Below are positions 1 to 6,331 of a stretch of 6,331 nucleotides of DNA, piece after piece. This stretch comes from Chloroflexota bacterium. GTDB lineage: Bacteria > Chloroflexota > Dehalococcoidia > SAR202 > UBA11138. Within the stretch, counting starts at the first letter, position 1; each line of letters begins with the position of its first letter. The DNA lies in the NCBI GenBank assembly GCA_022561955.1, contig JADFQF010000092.1, positions 1 through 6,331 of the forward strand, given 5' to 3'. Position numbers and translations under genes: made by a program. The notes below the pieces were generated by a model that saw only the letters and a program-made list of their open reading frames with translations, ran no database searches and was not told where the DNA came from.

Positions 1-3000
1 CCTGTGGAGCGAGCGTGAATCTTGTCCTCCACCAGGTGGATAAGCTTCATCATGTAGATGTAGCCGACCGTGATGGGCTGGTCGAATGGCTCTCCAGTCC
101 GTCCGTCGTAAAGGATAGACTTGCCCAGAATCGGGGCCACCATCTGTCCTTCTCGGTTAAGGCGAATGGCCTCATTCCGCATGTCTTCCCCGCTCATCTC
201 CGCGACATCAACCTTTGCCTCTTCTTTCAACCAGGCCTCGAGGCATATCTTAGAGGGCGCGCCGGGTAGGGGTTCTCCAAAAGCGTCGTCGTAGCCGTAG
301 CCTCGCTCTTTAAGCCAGCGTCGCACGGCGGCGAAGTCGACCTTCCTTGGGCCATCCGATGCTATGGGCCTCGGGTCTACGGCACCCGACGTCTCGATTA
401 TCCATGCCTGGGCCAGCGCATCTTCGATAGACAAGTCGGGAGCGCCGTCGAACACGGGCGTTATCGCTCGGAAACCCAACTTGTGTGCCGCCCAACCCAG
501 ATGCGTCTCGAGGACCTGTCCCAAATTCATGCGAGACGGGACGCCGATGGGATTCAAGATGATGTCCATGGGTGTGCCGTCCGGCAGGTAGGGCATGTCC
601 TCTTCCGGAAGGATGCGAGCTATCACGCCCTTGTTGCCGTGGCGCCCCGCCATCTTGTCGCCTTCCATTATCTTGCGCGTCTGGGCAATCCAGAGCCGAA
701 CAAGTCGATTGACGCCGGGCGGGAGCTCGTCTCGATTGGCCCTGGTGAAGACCTTGACGCCGATTATCTTGCCCTTTTCCCCGTGGGGCACCCTCAGAGA
801 GGTGTCCTTAACGTCGCGGGCCTTCTCCCCGAAGATGGCTCTGAGCAGCTTCTCCTCAGCGCTGAGCTCCGTCTCGCCCTTGGGCGTAATCTTGCCGACG
901 AGGATGTCGCCCGGCCCGATCTCAGCGCCAACGCGGATGATACCGTCTTCATCCAGGTCGCGTAGGCTGTCCTCGCCCACGTTGGGAATGTCTCTCGTGA
1001 TCTCCTCAGGCCCCAACTTTGTGTCCCGGGCCTCGACCTCATGCTTTTCGATATGTATCGAGGTGAACCGGTCGTCCTTCACCATGCGTTCGCTGATGAT
1101 GATGGCGTCCTCGAAGTTGTAGCCCTCCCAGCTCATGAAGGCCACCAGCACGTTTTGGCCGAGAGCCAGTTCACCCTGGCCGGTCGACGAGCTGTCCGCA
1201 AGCACCTGGCCTCCCTTGACCACGTCGCCCTTTCGGACGATTGTCCTCTGGTTTACGCAGGTGCCCTGGTTGCTGCGAACGAACTTCAGCAGGCGATAGT
1301 CGTGCTCGATGCCGTCGAAGTCGGTCACCGTAATCATGTTGCTCGTCGCCTGAGTCACGATTCCATCAGTGTCAGACAAAACGATCTGACCGCTGTCACG
1401 GGCGACTCTGCCTTCCATGCCGGTGCCGACCAGCGGCGGCTCGGGCCTGAGCAGCGGCACCGCCTGCCGTTGCATGTTTGAGCCCATCAGGGCGCGGTTG
1501 GCGTCGTCGTGCTCCAGGAACGGAATGAGAGCCGTCGAGACGCTGACCAGCTGCATGGGTGATACGTCCATGAATCTAACGTTCTCCGGAGGCTCCATTC
1601 CCTGGTTTTCGCCGACACGGGTCTCCACGCGTTCGTCGATGAACTGTCCGCATTCGTCCAGGGTCGAGTTTGCCTGGGCTATGTGTATGTTCTCTTCCTC
1701 GTCGGCGGATAAATAGACGACGTCGCTGGTGTTCGGGGACACATAGGGTCTGACCGAGAGCACCCGCTCCGGCAGCTTCGACACCCGGTTTACGTATCGT
1801 CGGGAGATCGCGCTGCGTTTTTTGAGCATGGTCTTGCCTTCCGTGTCCAGAAGGTCTTCGGTGATTATGTGCCCTTCGATGTTCGGGTCGGTGTTCTTGA
1901 TTTCGTTGAGAACTACTCTGTATGGCGTCTCAATGAACCCGTATTCGTTGGTCCTCGCGTAGGTGGCGAGGGACCCTAAGAGGCCGATGTTCGGACCTTC
2001 CGGGGTCTCGATTGGGCATATGCGGCCGTAGTGAGAGTGGTGAACGTCACGCACGTCGAAGCCCGCTCGCTCCCTGGATAGACCACCGGGACCCAGGGCC
2101 GAAAGGCGCCGCTTGTGCGTCAGCTCGGCCAGGGGGTTCGTCTGGTCCATGAACTGCGAAAGCTGCGAGCCGCCGAAGAACTCTCGGACCGCGGCCACGA
2201 CCGGCCTTATGTTTATCAACGCGGCAGGCGTCGTGGTTGCCGGGTCCATCTGGGTAGTCATCCGCTCCTTGATGACGCGCTCCATTCGGAGCAGGCCCAC
2301 CCTGATCTGGTTCTGGATTAGCTCGCCGACGGCGCGCACCCGCCTGTTGCCGAGATGGTCGATATCGTCGGGTCCCATCTCTCCGTTGTTTATTCTTATC
2401 ATCACCTTTAATAAAATGATGATGTCTTCGGCCTCGAGTGTTCGTACGGTAGGGGCAGCGTCGCGTCCCAGTCTCCTGTTTAGCTTGTAGCGGCCCACGC
2501 GCCCAAGATCATAGCGCCTGGGATTGAAGAACAGGTTGTCGATCAAGTTCTTGGCGTTTTCCACACTTGGGGGCTCACCGGGCCGGAGCCTTCGGTAGAA
2601 CTCCAATAAGGCTTCGTCCTCGTTTGTGACGGCGGAGTCCTTATCTATCGTGGTCTTCATGTACCGGTGTTCGGGGTTGATATCGACATCCGAGAACAGC
2701 TTGAGAAGCGCCTCCTCGGTGCCGATTCCCAGAGATCGCAGCAGCGTGCTGACTGGAGTCTTTCGCTTCCTGTCCACCTTGACGGACATGATGTCCCGAG
2801 TGCTCGTCTCGAACTCCATCCAGGCTCCCCTGTAAGGAATGAGCTTGGCGGATGAGAGCGGGCGGCCGGTGTTGGGGTCCGGTTCCACCGTGAAGTAGAC
2901 GCCCGGTGACCTAACAAGCTGGCTGACGACTACGCGCTCGGCGCCGTTAATAATAAAGGTGCCGGTCCTCGTCATCATAGGGATGTCGCCGATGAACAGG

Positions 3001-3380
3001 GTCTGCTCTTTTACCTCACCCTGTCCGGGGCCCGGCGCCTTAATCCTGAGCTTCACCGTGACGTGAAGGGGGGCGGAAAAAGTTATCTCCTTTTCCCTGC
3101 ACTCCTCTTCCGTATATTTAGGGTCGTCAAAGTAATGGTCGTCGAAGCCGAGCTCGAACCTTCCGCCGGGATAGTCCTCTATGGGTGATATCTCTTCAAA
3201 AAGCTCGTTCAGACCTTCGGTCTTCAACCATCTAAACGAATCGAGTTGGACTTGGATTAGATTCGGTACATCTAGAACTGTGGGGATCCGGGCGTAGGAA
3301 CGCTTTTTGAGAAGATTTCCATTGGTGTTGTTCGGCTTAGGGGTTTTGACTCTCCTGACCTTCGACTTAACAGAGGCCAT
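1..3380 (-). CDS. rpoB: DNA-directed RNA polymerase beta subunit, 3' end cut by window edge
   Basis: This gene encodes the catalytic beta subunit of RNA polymerase, which forms the active centre with beta-prime. From the ATG at 3380 the frame is open for 1126 codons and runs off the left edge. Landmarks: NGAERV at residues 145-150; the rifampicin region at 401-427, starting [31 protein letters not shown] soon after; [17 protein letters not shown]; and the active-centre motif [12 protein letters not shown], with lysines at 909 and 917. It ends at EDKIHARST, so the C-terminal part that follows in all RpoB, beginning GPYSLVTQQPLGGKAQ, is missing. Residues equivalent to E. coli Q513, D516, H526, R529 and S531 are wild type (Q409, D412, H422, R425, S427), so no target-site rifampicin resistance is seen there. 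Between FDGA (ending 980) and LYDGRTG (from 1090) there are 109 residues, against about 21 in E. coli. No frameshift was found. The gene immediately upstream is not rplL, the usual neighbour. Confidence 0.98.
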   Translation of the reverse strand, partial: MASVKSKVRRVKTPKPNNTNGNLLKKRSYARIPTVLDVPNLIQVQLDSFRWLKTEGLNELFEEISPIEDYPGGRFELGFDDHYFDDPKYTEEECREKEITFSAPLHVTVKLRIKAPGPGQGEVKEQTLFIGDIPMMTRTGTFIINGAERVVVSQLVRSPGVYFTVEPDPNTGRPLSSAKLIPYRGAWMEFETSTRDIMSVKVDRKRKTPVSTLLRSLGIGTEEALLKLFSDVDINPEHRYMKTTIDKDSAVTNEDEALLEFYRRLRPGEPPSVENAKNLIDNLFFNPRRYDLGRVGRYKLNRRLGRDAAPTVRTLEAEDIIILLKVMIRINNGEMGPDDIDHLGNRRVRAVGELIQNQIRVGLLRMERVIKERMTTQMDPATTTPAALINIRPVVAAVREFFGGSQLSQFMDQTNPLAELTHKRRLSALGPGGLSRERAGFDVRDVHHSHYGRICPIETPEGPNIGLLGSLATYARTNEYGFIETPYRVVLNEIKNTDPNIEGHIITEDLLDTEGKTMLKKRSAISRRYVNRVSKLPERVLSVRPYVSPNTSDVVYLSADEEENIHIAQANSTLDECGQFIDERVETRVGENQGMEPPENVRFMDVSPMQLVSVSTALIPFLEHDDANRALMGSNMQRQAVPLLRPEPPLVGTGMEGRVARDSGQIVLSDTDGIVTQATSNMITVTDFDGIEHDYRLLKFVRSNQGTCVNQRTIVRKGDVVKGGQVLADSSSTGQGELALGQNVLVAFMSWEGYNFEDAIIISERMVKDDRFTSIHIEKHEVEARDTKLGPEEITRDIPNVGEDSLRDLDEDGIIRVGAEIGPGDILVGKITPKGETELSAEEKLLRAIFGEKARDVKDTSLRVPHGEKGKIIGVKVFTRANRDELPPGVNRLVRLWIAQTRKIMEGDKMAGRHGNKGVIARILPEEDMPYLPDGTPMDIILNPIGVPSRMNLGQVLETHLGWAAHKLGFRAITPVFDGAPDLSIEDALAQAWIIETSGAVDPRPIASDGPRKVDFAAVRRWLKERGYGYDDAFGEPLPGAPSKICLEAWLKEEAKVDVAEMSGEDMRNEAIRLNREGQMVAPILGKSILYDGRTGEPFDQPITVGYIYMMKLIHLVEDKIHARST

Positions 3381-3391
3381 ACGCTAGCACA

Positions 3392-3397
3392 CTCCTC
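3392..3397 (-). promoter_or_regulatory. Ribosome binding site of rpoB
   Basis: The minus strand reads GAGGAG here, 11 bases before the ATG at 3380. The spacing is on the long side. No other in-frame start codon nearby is followed by an open frame that fits, and the ATG gives a normal RpoB N-terminus. Confidence 0.6.
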
Positions 3398-3525
3398 ATA
3401 ATTCATGACCTAGACTATCTAACCGATGATTCAAAGCGGCCGCAAAAAGGGCGCATATCTAGTGGGTACTGGGGTCCGCGGAAATTAAAAACTGTCACCA
3501 AAGGGCATAACTCGACCAATTGCCA

Positions 3526-3554
3526 AGCTTAGCATGGCCGCAATAGTATGTCAA
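3526..3554 (-). promoter_or_regulatory. Predicted sigma-70 type promoter for rpoB
   Basis: On the minus strand there is a perfect TTGACA -35 box (3549-3554), a 17-base spacer and TAAGCT (3526-3531) as -10. The -10 matches TATAAT at only 3 of 6 positions, but TGC directly before it gives an extended -10 (TGn). Transcription would start near 3519, leaving a leader of about 140 bases before the rpoB ATG. No terminator, attenuator or known leader motif was recognised in that leader. The boxes and spacing are seen; the function is inferred. Confidence 0.5.
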
Positions 3555-3849
3555 CTAATTTCCGTCATTCGTTTCCTGAATCTGCCCGACTCTCATGGAG
3601 GGTACGAATCAGGGGCGCGGACGCAAGGGACAGCGACCTCCACGCCTTCGAGATGACGGCGTCAACAAGGAGTTGTGGATAAGAGAATATCACTTCAGGC
3701 CCGCCGGGACGACAGGGGTACGATACGGCGCTTCCGGCTTCGGGTGTGCCGCACGGCATCTTCCGCTGCGAAGGGCCGGTGAATTGGGTCGAGTTGCCTC
3801 TTGGGCTGTCCGGCTGGTTCTCGGAAAGAGATCGAGGCCGTTGGGAGAG
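3555..3849. other. Intergenic stretch without a supported gene
   Basis: This lies between the stop of the CNB-domain gene and the predicted rpoB promoter. Open frames cross it on both strands, but their translations are basic, Arg/Pro/Gly-rich and resemble no family I know; the longer ones are frame shadows continuing from the CNB gene. No T-tract hairpin that would end the cyclase operon could be found. Small elements seen: a perfect DnaA-box 9-mer (3674-3682; TTATCCACA on the minus strand) and a short palindrome, TGACG-G-CGTCA (3654-3664). The part above 3600 is GC-rich and the part below it is AT-richer, as expected near a promoter. Confidence 0.5.
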
Positions 3850-4437
3850 CTATCCCGACGTCTTCAGCCCGCGCAGGGCCGAGTTGTATTGTCTGTAGAA
3901 GATCGAGCTGAGGCTTCTGTGGACGGGATACCCTATGTCTGGCTCCAGGTTCAGCAGCAGTGTCAGGCCGGACGTCTCGATGCGAATGACCCTCATCGAG
4001 GTAAGCGCCTTGACGGTTGCAGGGTAGACCTGCCCGTCGACAAGGGACGACCATCCCGCGGCCTCACCCGGGCCGACCAGTCCCAGAGACATCAACCCAT
4101 GGTCAAGCTCCACGTGGGCGACGCCACGACCTTCAATCACGATATACAGATATCGCGCGGGCTCGCCTTCGCCGATGAGAATCTCGTTTGGGCCTATCGC
4201 GTGTTCTTCGACGAGCGCGGCGACGGCCATGAGCTGGTGTCGGTCCAGCTCCCTGAATAGCTCGCAGCTTTCCAGTGCTTCCCTGGCCTCGTCGCTTATC
4301 ACCAGTGCGCCATTCATACGAGTGGGATCTACCTTGCCACGCCGGCGCCCGGAGCTCCCGCCAACTTTACTGGAGGGTTTTTCGGCGGTGCCGGTGGGGT
4401 TGGACTTATTTTTCGTTGTGCTCTCGTCGTCGGCCAC
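3850..4437 (-). CDS. Cyclic-nucleotide-binding domain protein without DNA-binding domain
   Basis: This is a 195-residue protein. Residues 1-42 are low-complexity (Ser/Thr/Lys/Gly, with RRRGK at 31-35) and probably disordered. Residues about 50-165 form a CNB beta-roll of the CRP/FNR type: an entry helix with CELFRELDRHQL, then GEGEPARYLYIVIEGRG (89-105), then the phosphate-binding cassette region GEAAGWSSLVDGQVYPATVKA (from 124, shown in part by GE at 124-125 and PAT at 139-141). In CRP this cassette carries an Arg that grips the cyclic phosphate; Tyr138 appears to occupy that place, so the ligand may not be cAMP. About 30 residues follow the barrel, enough for a C-helix but not for the CRP helix-turn-helix. 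GTG 4437 is preferred because GGAGGT lies 7 bases upstream; an in-frame GTG at 4452 would add five residues. The gene starts 5 bases after the cyclase stop, so the two are surely co-transcribed. It probably senses a nucleotide and acts through a protein partner, by inference the cyclase. Confidence 0.88.
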   Translation of the reverse strand: MADDESTTKNKSNPTGTAEKPSSKVGGSSGRRRGKVDPTRMNGALVISDEAREALESCELFRELDRHQLMAVAALVEEHAIGPNEILIGEGEPARYLYIVIEGRGVAHVELDHGLMSLGLVGPGEAAGWSSLVDGQVYPATVKALTSMRVIRIETSGLTLLLNLEPDIGYPVHRSLSSIFYRQYNSALRGLKTSG

Positions 4438-4442
4438 CGCGA

Positions 4443-5210
4443 TTACCTCCACACCACTTCGTATAGGTTCTGAACGCCGGAGACACCCTTCAGCTCATGT
4501 TCTCCCATGTCAATGAAGGAGTACTCTCCGGTCGCGGCCAGCAGGGCGTGAACTATCGGACAGGCCAGGATCTGTTCGCCCTTCGCCTTGGCGCTTATCC
4601 TGGCGGCGAGGATTACGGACTTGCCGAAGAGGTCCTCTTCCTCCCTGATGGGCTCACCTACCGAGAGGCCCATTCTTACCGAGAGATATGTATCCGGGTT
4701 TCTTCGATTATAGTGCTGCAGTTCTTTCTGCGCCCCAATGGCAGCCGCCAAAGCTCGGCGGGCACTATTGAAGGTGAGCATGAAACCGTCGCCCATGCTC
4801 TTGACCTCCGCGCCGCCGTGCTGCTTGGTGTGCCGTCGAATAATATCGTTGTGAATCTTGAAGACCTCTCTGGAGAGCCGGTCGCCCAGCTTATCGGTCA
4901 GGGCCGTCGAGGCCACTATGTCCGTGAACATTATCGTGGCCGTCGCCTCGGCCGTGAGAACCTGATCGGCCTCCGAGATCTGTCCGCCCCGCAATCCGGA
5001 GGCGCGACGATCTAGACGTGGGCTCAGGCTGGTTACGACGTTTTCAACCGAGTTCTTGAGCTTGGGCGTAACCGGAACGCCCTTGTTGCGTAGTGCCGCA
5101 ACCAGTATGCCGCCGAGCCTGCCGTCGTCCAGTAGCTCGGCAACGTTGTCTTCCGGCGTGCCCAGAAACTTCGCCACATTGGTTATGCTAAGAAGATCGT
5201 CTAATTTCAC
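4443..5210 (-). CDS. Class III adenylate/guanylate cyclase with HTH-like N-terminus
   Basis: This 255-residue protein has no signal peptide or membrane helix and should be cytosolic. Residues 1-50 contain ITNVAKFLGTPEDNVAELLDD, which resembles an excisionase/MerR-type helix-turn-helix (weak call); 50-88 is a linker. Residues 90-255 are a class III nucleotidyl cyclase domain, which makes a cyclic nucleotide from NTP as a dimer. Visible catalytic positions: metal Asp97 (FTDIV), Lys137 and metal Asp141 (VKSMGDGF), Asp193 (DLFGKSV) and Arg204 (LAARIS). Lys137 with Asp193 is the ATP-selecting combination. The transition-state Asn expected seven residues after Asp193 is Ile200. Spacings agree with Rv1625c of M. 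tuberculosis (97 to 141 and 193 to 204 match 44 and 11), so the alignment at this place is firm. The start is GTG: an in-frame TGA three codons upstream rules out a longer protein, and GAGGG lies just before it at short spacing. It is the first gene of an operon with the CNB-domain protein. Confidence 0.92.
   Translation of the reverse strand: MKLDDLLSITNVAKFLGTPEDNVAELLDDGRLGGILVAALRNKGVPVTPKLKNSVENVVTSLSPRLDRRASGLRGGQISEADQVLTAEATATIMFTDIVASTALTDKLGDRLSREVFKIHNDIIRRHTKQHGGAEVKSMGDGFMLTFNSARRALAAAIGAQKELQHYNRRNPDTYLSVRMGLSVGEPIREEEDLFGKSVILAARISAKAKGEQILACPIVHALLAATGEYSFIDMGEHELKGVSGVQNLYEVVWR
4445..4450 (-). promoter_or_regulatory. Shine-Dalgarno inside the end of the cyclase gene, decides the CNB start
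   Basis: GGAGGT on the minus strand is formed by the last cyclase codons TGG AGG TAA. It lies 7 bases before GTG 4437, the ideal spacing, and overlaps the alternative GTG at 4452, which therefore cannot use it. This supports the shorter CNB protein and translational coupling of the two genes. Confidence 0.75.
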
Positions 5211-5563
5211 GGGCCCTCATTCGAGGCTGCAGCATGTTTCTCGACAGATAGCTCGTCTAGCTGTTCATGCCCCTTAATGCCAAGTCTAAATCATAGATTT
5301 GGTAGTGCTAGAGGAGAATCACCTACTTTGGATGCGGCATGCACATACCTCAATGAGTGGATTCACCTAATAATTTTAGGCGAACGACCGTCATGCAGCG
5401 GTCTTCGAGCCCATATTGCGGTTCATACAGGGGTTGTAGAAATCGGACCAATGAGTTTAGTTCATCGGCCTTGCGTTTATTCTTAAGCGAATCGGTTCCA
5501 CCCATTTTCAAGGGGTCTCAACGGTCCGGTAGACTGGATTGGGGTTCGGTACTCGACCACATT
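5211..5563. other. Divergent intergenic region between cyclase operon and PH-like membrane protein gene
   Basis: These 353 bases separate two genes that are transcribed away from each other, so promoters for both should lie here. For the cyclase on the minus strand the candidates are weak: TTGGCA (5278-5283) with TAGACG 18 bases on, or TATGAT (5290-5295) as -10 with a poor -35, TTCTCC (5313-5318). An inverted repeat (5280-5302) overlaps both. On the plus strand I found no convincing promoter for the membrane protein gene. A plus-strand frame in line with that gene is open from an ATG at 5357, but its Ser/Arg-rich translation looks non-coding. No tRNA or known riboswitch was recognised. Confidence 0.5.
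5280..5302. repeat. Operator-like inverted repeat upstream of the cyclase gene
   Basis: The minus strand has half-sites CCAAATCTA and TAGACTTGG separated by TGATT; 8 of 9 positions are complementary (consensus CCAARTCTA, N5). It lies about 70 bases upstream of the cyclase start and overlaps the candidate -35 TTGGCA and -10 TATGAT boxes, where a repressor or activator could act. An inner part can also form a 7-bp stem (5286-5292 with 5296-5302, one G-T pair). It does not match the CRP consensus TGTGA-N6-TCACA. Some imperfect palindromes of this quality are expected by chance in a few kilobases. Confidence 0.35.
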
Positions 5564-6211
5564 ATGAGCAGATATATTCTCAATTCCCTCACGTTAAAGC
5601 AGATGGGCCTCAGGTTACTGCCGGAAGAGAAGCTCGAGGTAGCGGTCGAGCTGGAAGGCGGCCTGACGGACGAGCTGGAGAACCGCCACGCCACGCTGCT
5701 TCTGACCAACAAGCGGCTGATTCGATACTCGGCTTCCGGTCACAAGACCAACGTGGTGAGCACCGCCCTCAGCGACATTGACAGCTTCGAAGTCAGCAGA
5801 ACGGAGAGGAATCGTCAATGGTTACTGGTGGGCGCCGTCTTCATAGCCGGAGGGCTATTGCTGGCCCTGGTGTCGCTCCTGGTCCTCGCCTCACCTGTCT
5901 CGCCCCTGCTGATGGCGTTTGCTCTGGGGCTGATCGGCGCCGTGTTCGTGCTGGCCTACGTCGGCGGGAGGACGGGCGAGGTCGTGATAAGGGCGGGAGC
6001 GAAGGATATCAGGTGCAAGATGCGCCTGAATGCAATCGACGACATGTCGCTCTTTGTGGAGAGGGCCTACGAGCTCAAGATGGGCTTGTACGTGGACCGT
6101 GACGAAGAGCCTTCGCCCGAGAAATCCGACTCCCCCTTAGACATGGAAACAGAAGATGCCACCGAGCTCCAGCCCTCGTCTGCGACCCTATCTTACGAGT
6201 CCGAGCAGTAG
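5564..6211 (+). CDS. Membrane protein with bacterial PH-like domain and two transmembrane helices
   Basis: This 215-residue protein is of unknown role. Residues 15-80 include the run ATLLLTNKRLIRYS (43-56) followed by ALSDIDSFEVS, the strand pattern of bacterial PH-like domains (TNKRL followed by an I-D-x-F/V strand). Two hydrophobic helices follow, about 86-108 and 114-133, with a short Pro/Ser turn, so they form a hairpin. Then comes GEVVIRAGAKDIRCKMRLNAIDDMSLFVERAYELK (136-170; GEVVIRAG and ERAYELK are its ends), which looks like the closing strands and C-terminal helix of the same PH-like fold. The helix pair would thus be inserted into it. The last 40 residues are acidic, Ser/Pro-rich and probably disordered. 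ATG 5564 is preferred because the conserved-looking part begins just after it; no good ribosome binding site is seen, and ATG 5603 (residue 14) is a second choice. The gene is divergent from the cyclase operon, and a functional link is not shown. Confidence 0.8.
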   Translation: MSRYILNSLTLKQMGLRLLPEEKLEVAVELEGGLTDELENRHATLLLTNKRLIRYSASGHKTNVVSTALSDIDSFEVSRTERNRQWLLVGAVFIAGGLLLALVSLLVLASPVSPLLMAFALGLIGAVFVLAYVGGRTGEVVIRAGAKDIRCKMRLNAIDDMSLFVERAYELKMGLYVDRDEEPSPEKSDSPLDMETEDATELQPSSATLSYESEQ

Positions 6212-6331
6212 CCCCTTCTTTAATTCACCACGTCCCACTCGCGTCCGAAAAGAGCCCCGATCTCATCAGCGCCGTTCCACTTTATTCACTGAACTTAGAC
6301 ACTCCCAGGTTCCGGCATAGCTACTTTGCCG
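6212..6331. other. Right-hand end, no feature recognised
   Basis: No terminator hairpin, RNA gene or gene start could be found. On the minus strand a 21-codon frame ending at a TAA (revcomp of bases near 6220) reads protein-like (ADEIGALFGREWDVVN), but it has an in-frame TGA just upstream and no start codon between, so it is not called. Confidence 0.4.

Noticed and set aside
483..965. Plus-strand open frames across rpoB, such as 483-965, 595-1122, 1041-1481 and 2113-2490
   Set aside because: The opposite strand carries continuous, highly conserved RpoB sequence through all of them, and the translations show no domain.
3436..3443. GCGGCCGC palindrome flanked by A-runs, as a possible terminator or leader hairpin of rpoB
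   Set aside because: The palindrome has no loop and the flanking A-runs are not complementary to each other, so no stable stem beyond the 8-mer forms.
3601..3625. GGTACGAATC, which resembles a tRNA T-arm
   Set aside because: The loop lacks the TTC-purine-A pattern, no five-base T-stem or acceptor stem could be paired, and no anticodon arm lies at the right distance on either strand.
3565..3759. Minus-strand 64-codon frame in the gap upstream of rpoB
   Set aside because: There is no ribosome binding site or recognisable family, and it overlaps the DnaA box and the GC-rich intergenic part; too short to support.
3595..4260. Long plus-strand open frame (221 codons) antisense to the CNB-domain gene
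   Set aside because: It overlaps most of a clear CNB gene on the other strand, its translation is Arg/Gly-rich with no recognisable domain, and it is the kind of shadow frame that GC-rich codons produce.
5357..5563. N-terminal extension of the PH-like membrane protein from ATG 5357
   Set aside because: The added 69 residues are Ser/Arg-rich with no pattern, the DNA there looks intergenic, and the protein-like sequence begins near ATG 5564.
6221..6290. Protein-like 21-codon tail on the minus strand at the right end
   Set aside because: An in-frame TGA precedes it and there is no start codon between, so it could only be a broken remnant, which the short length cannot support.

Overview
The window looks like a bacterial chromosome segment, moderately GC-rich in its genes by eye. 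The RNA polymerase beta subunit reads like those of Chloroflexota, perhaps the Dehalococcoidia/SAR202 side. That placement is from memory of the family and was not tested by a search. There are four protein genes and no rRNA, tRNA, CRISPR array, insertion sequence or mobile element that I can see.

Layout from left to right. Bases 1-3380, minus strand: rpoB, 1126 codons in one unbroken frame, cut by the left edge just before the conserved C-terminal segment. Bases 3381-3849: a non-coding gap holding the rpoB ribosome binding site, a good sigma-70 type promoter, and about 295 bases with no supported gene but one perfect DnaA-box 9-mer. Bases 3850-5210, minus strand: a two-gene operon, with a class III adenylate/guanylate cyclase first and a lone cyclic-nucleotide-binding (CNB) domain protein second. 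The Shine-Dalgarno of the second gene lies in the last codons of the first. Bases 5211-5563: a divergent intergenic region with an operator-like inverted repeat. Bases 5564-6211, plus strand: a small membrane protein with a bacterial PH-like N-terminal domain and two transmembrane helices. Bases 6212-6331: nothing recognisable.

The most interesting part is the cyclase/CNB pair. The cyclase has an N-terminal segment that resembles a helix-turn-helix. It keeps both metal-binding Asp residues, the adenine-selecting Lys/Asp pair and the catalytic Arg, but the catalytic Asn is replaced by Ile. The CNB protein has no DNA-binding domain, and Tyr stands where CRP has its phosphate-binding Arg. The pair may therefore be a compact nucleotide-signalling module in which the maker and the sensor are translated together, with output by protein-protein contact or through the cyclase's own N-terminus. 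Both proteins deviate at a key residue, so cAMP as the signal should not be assumed. The module lies upstream of rpoB in the same direction, but rpoB appears to have its own promoter.
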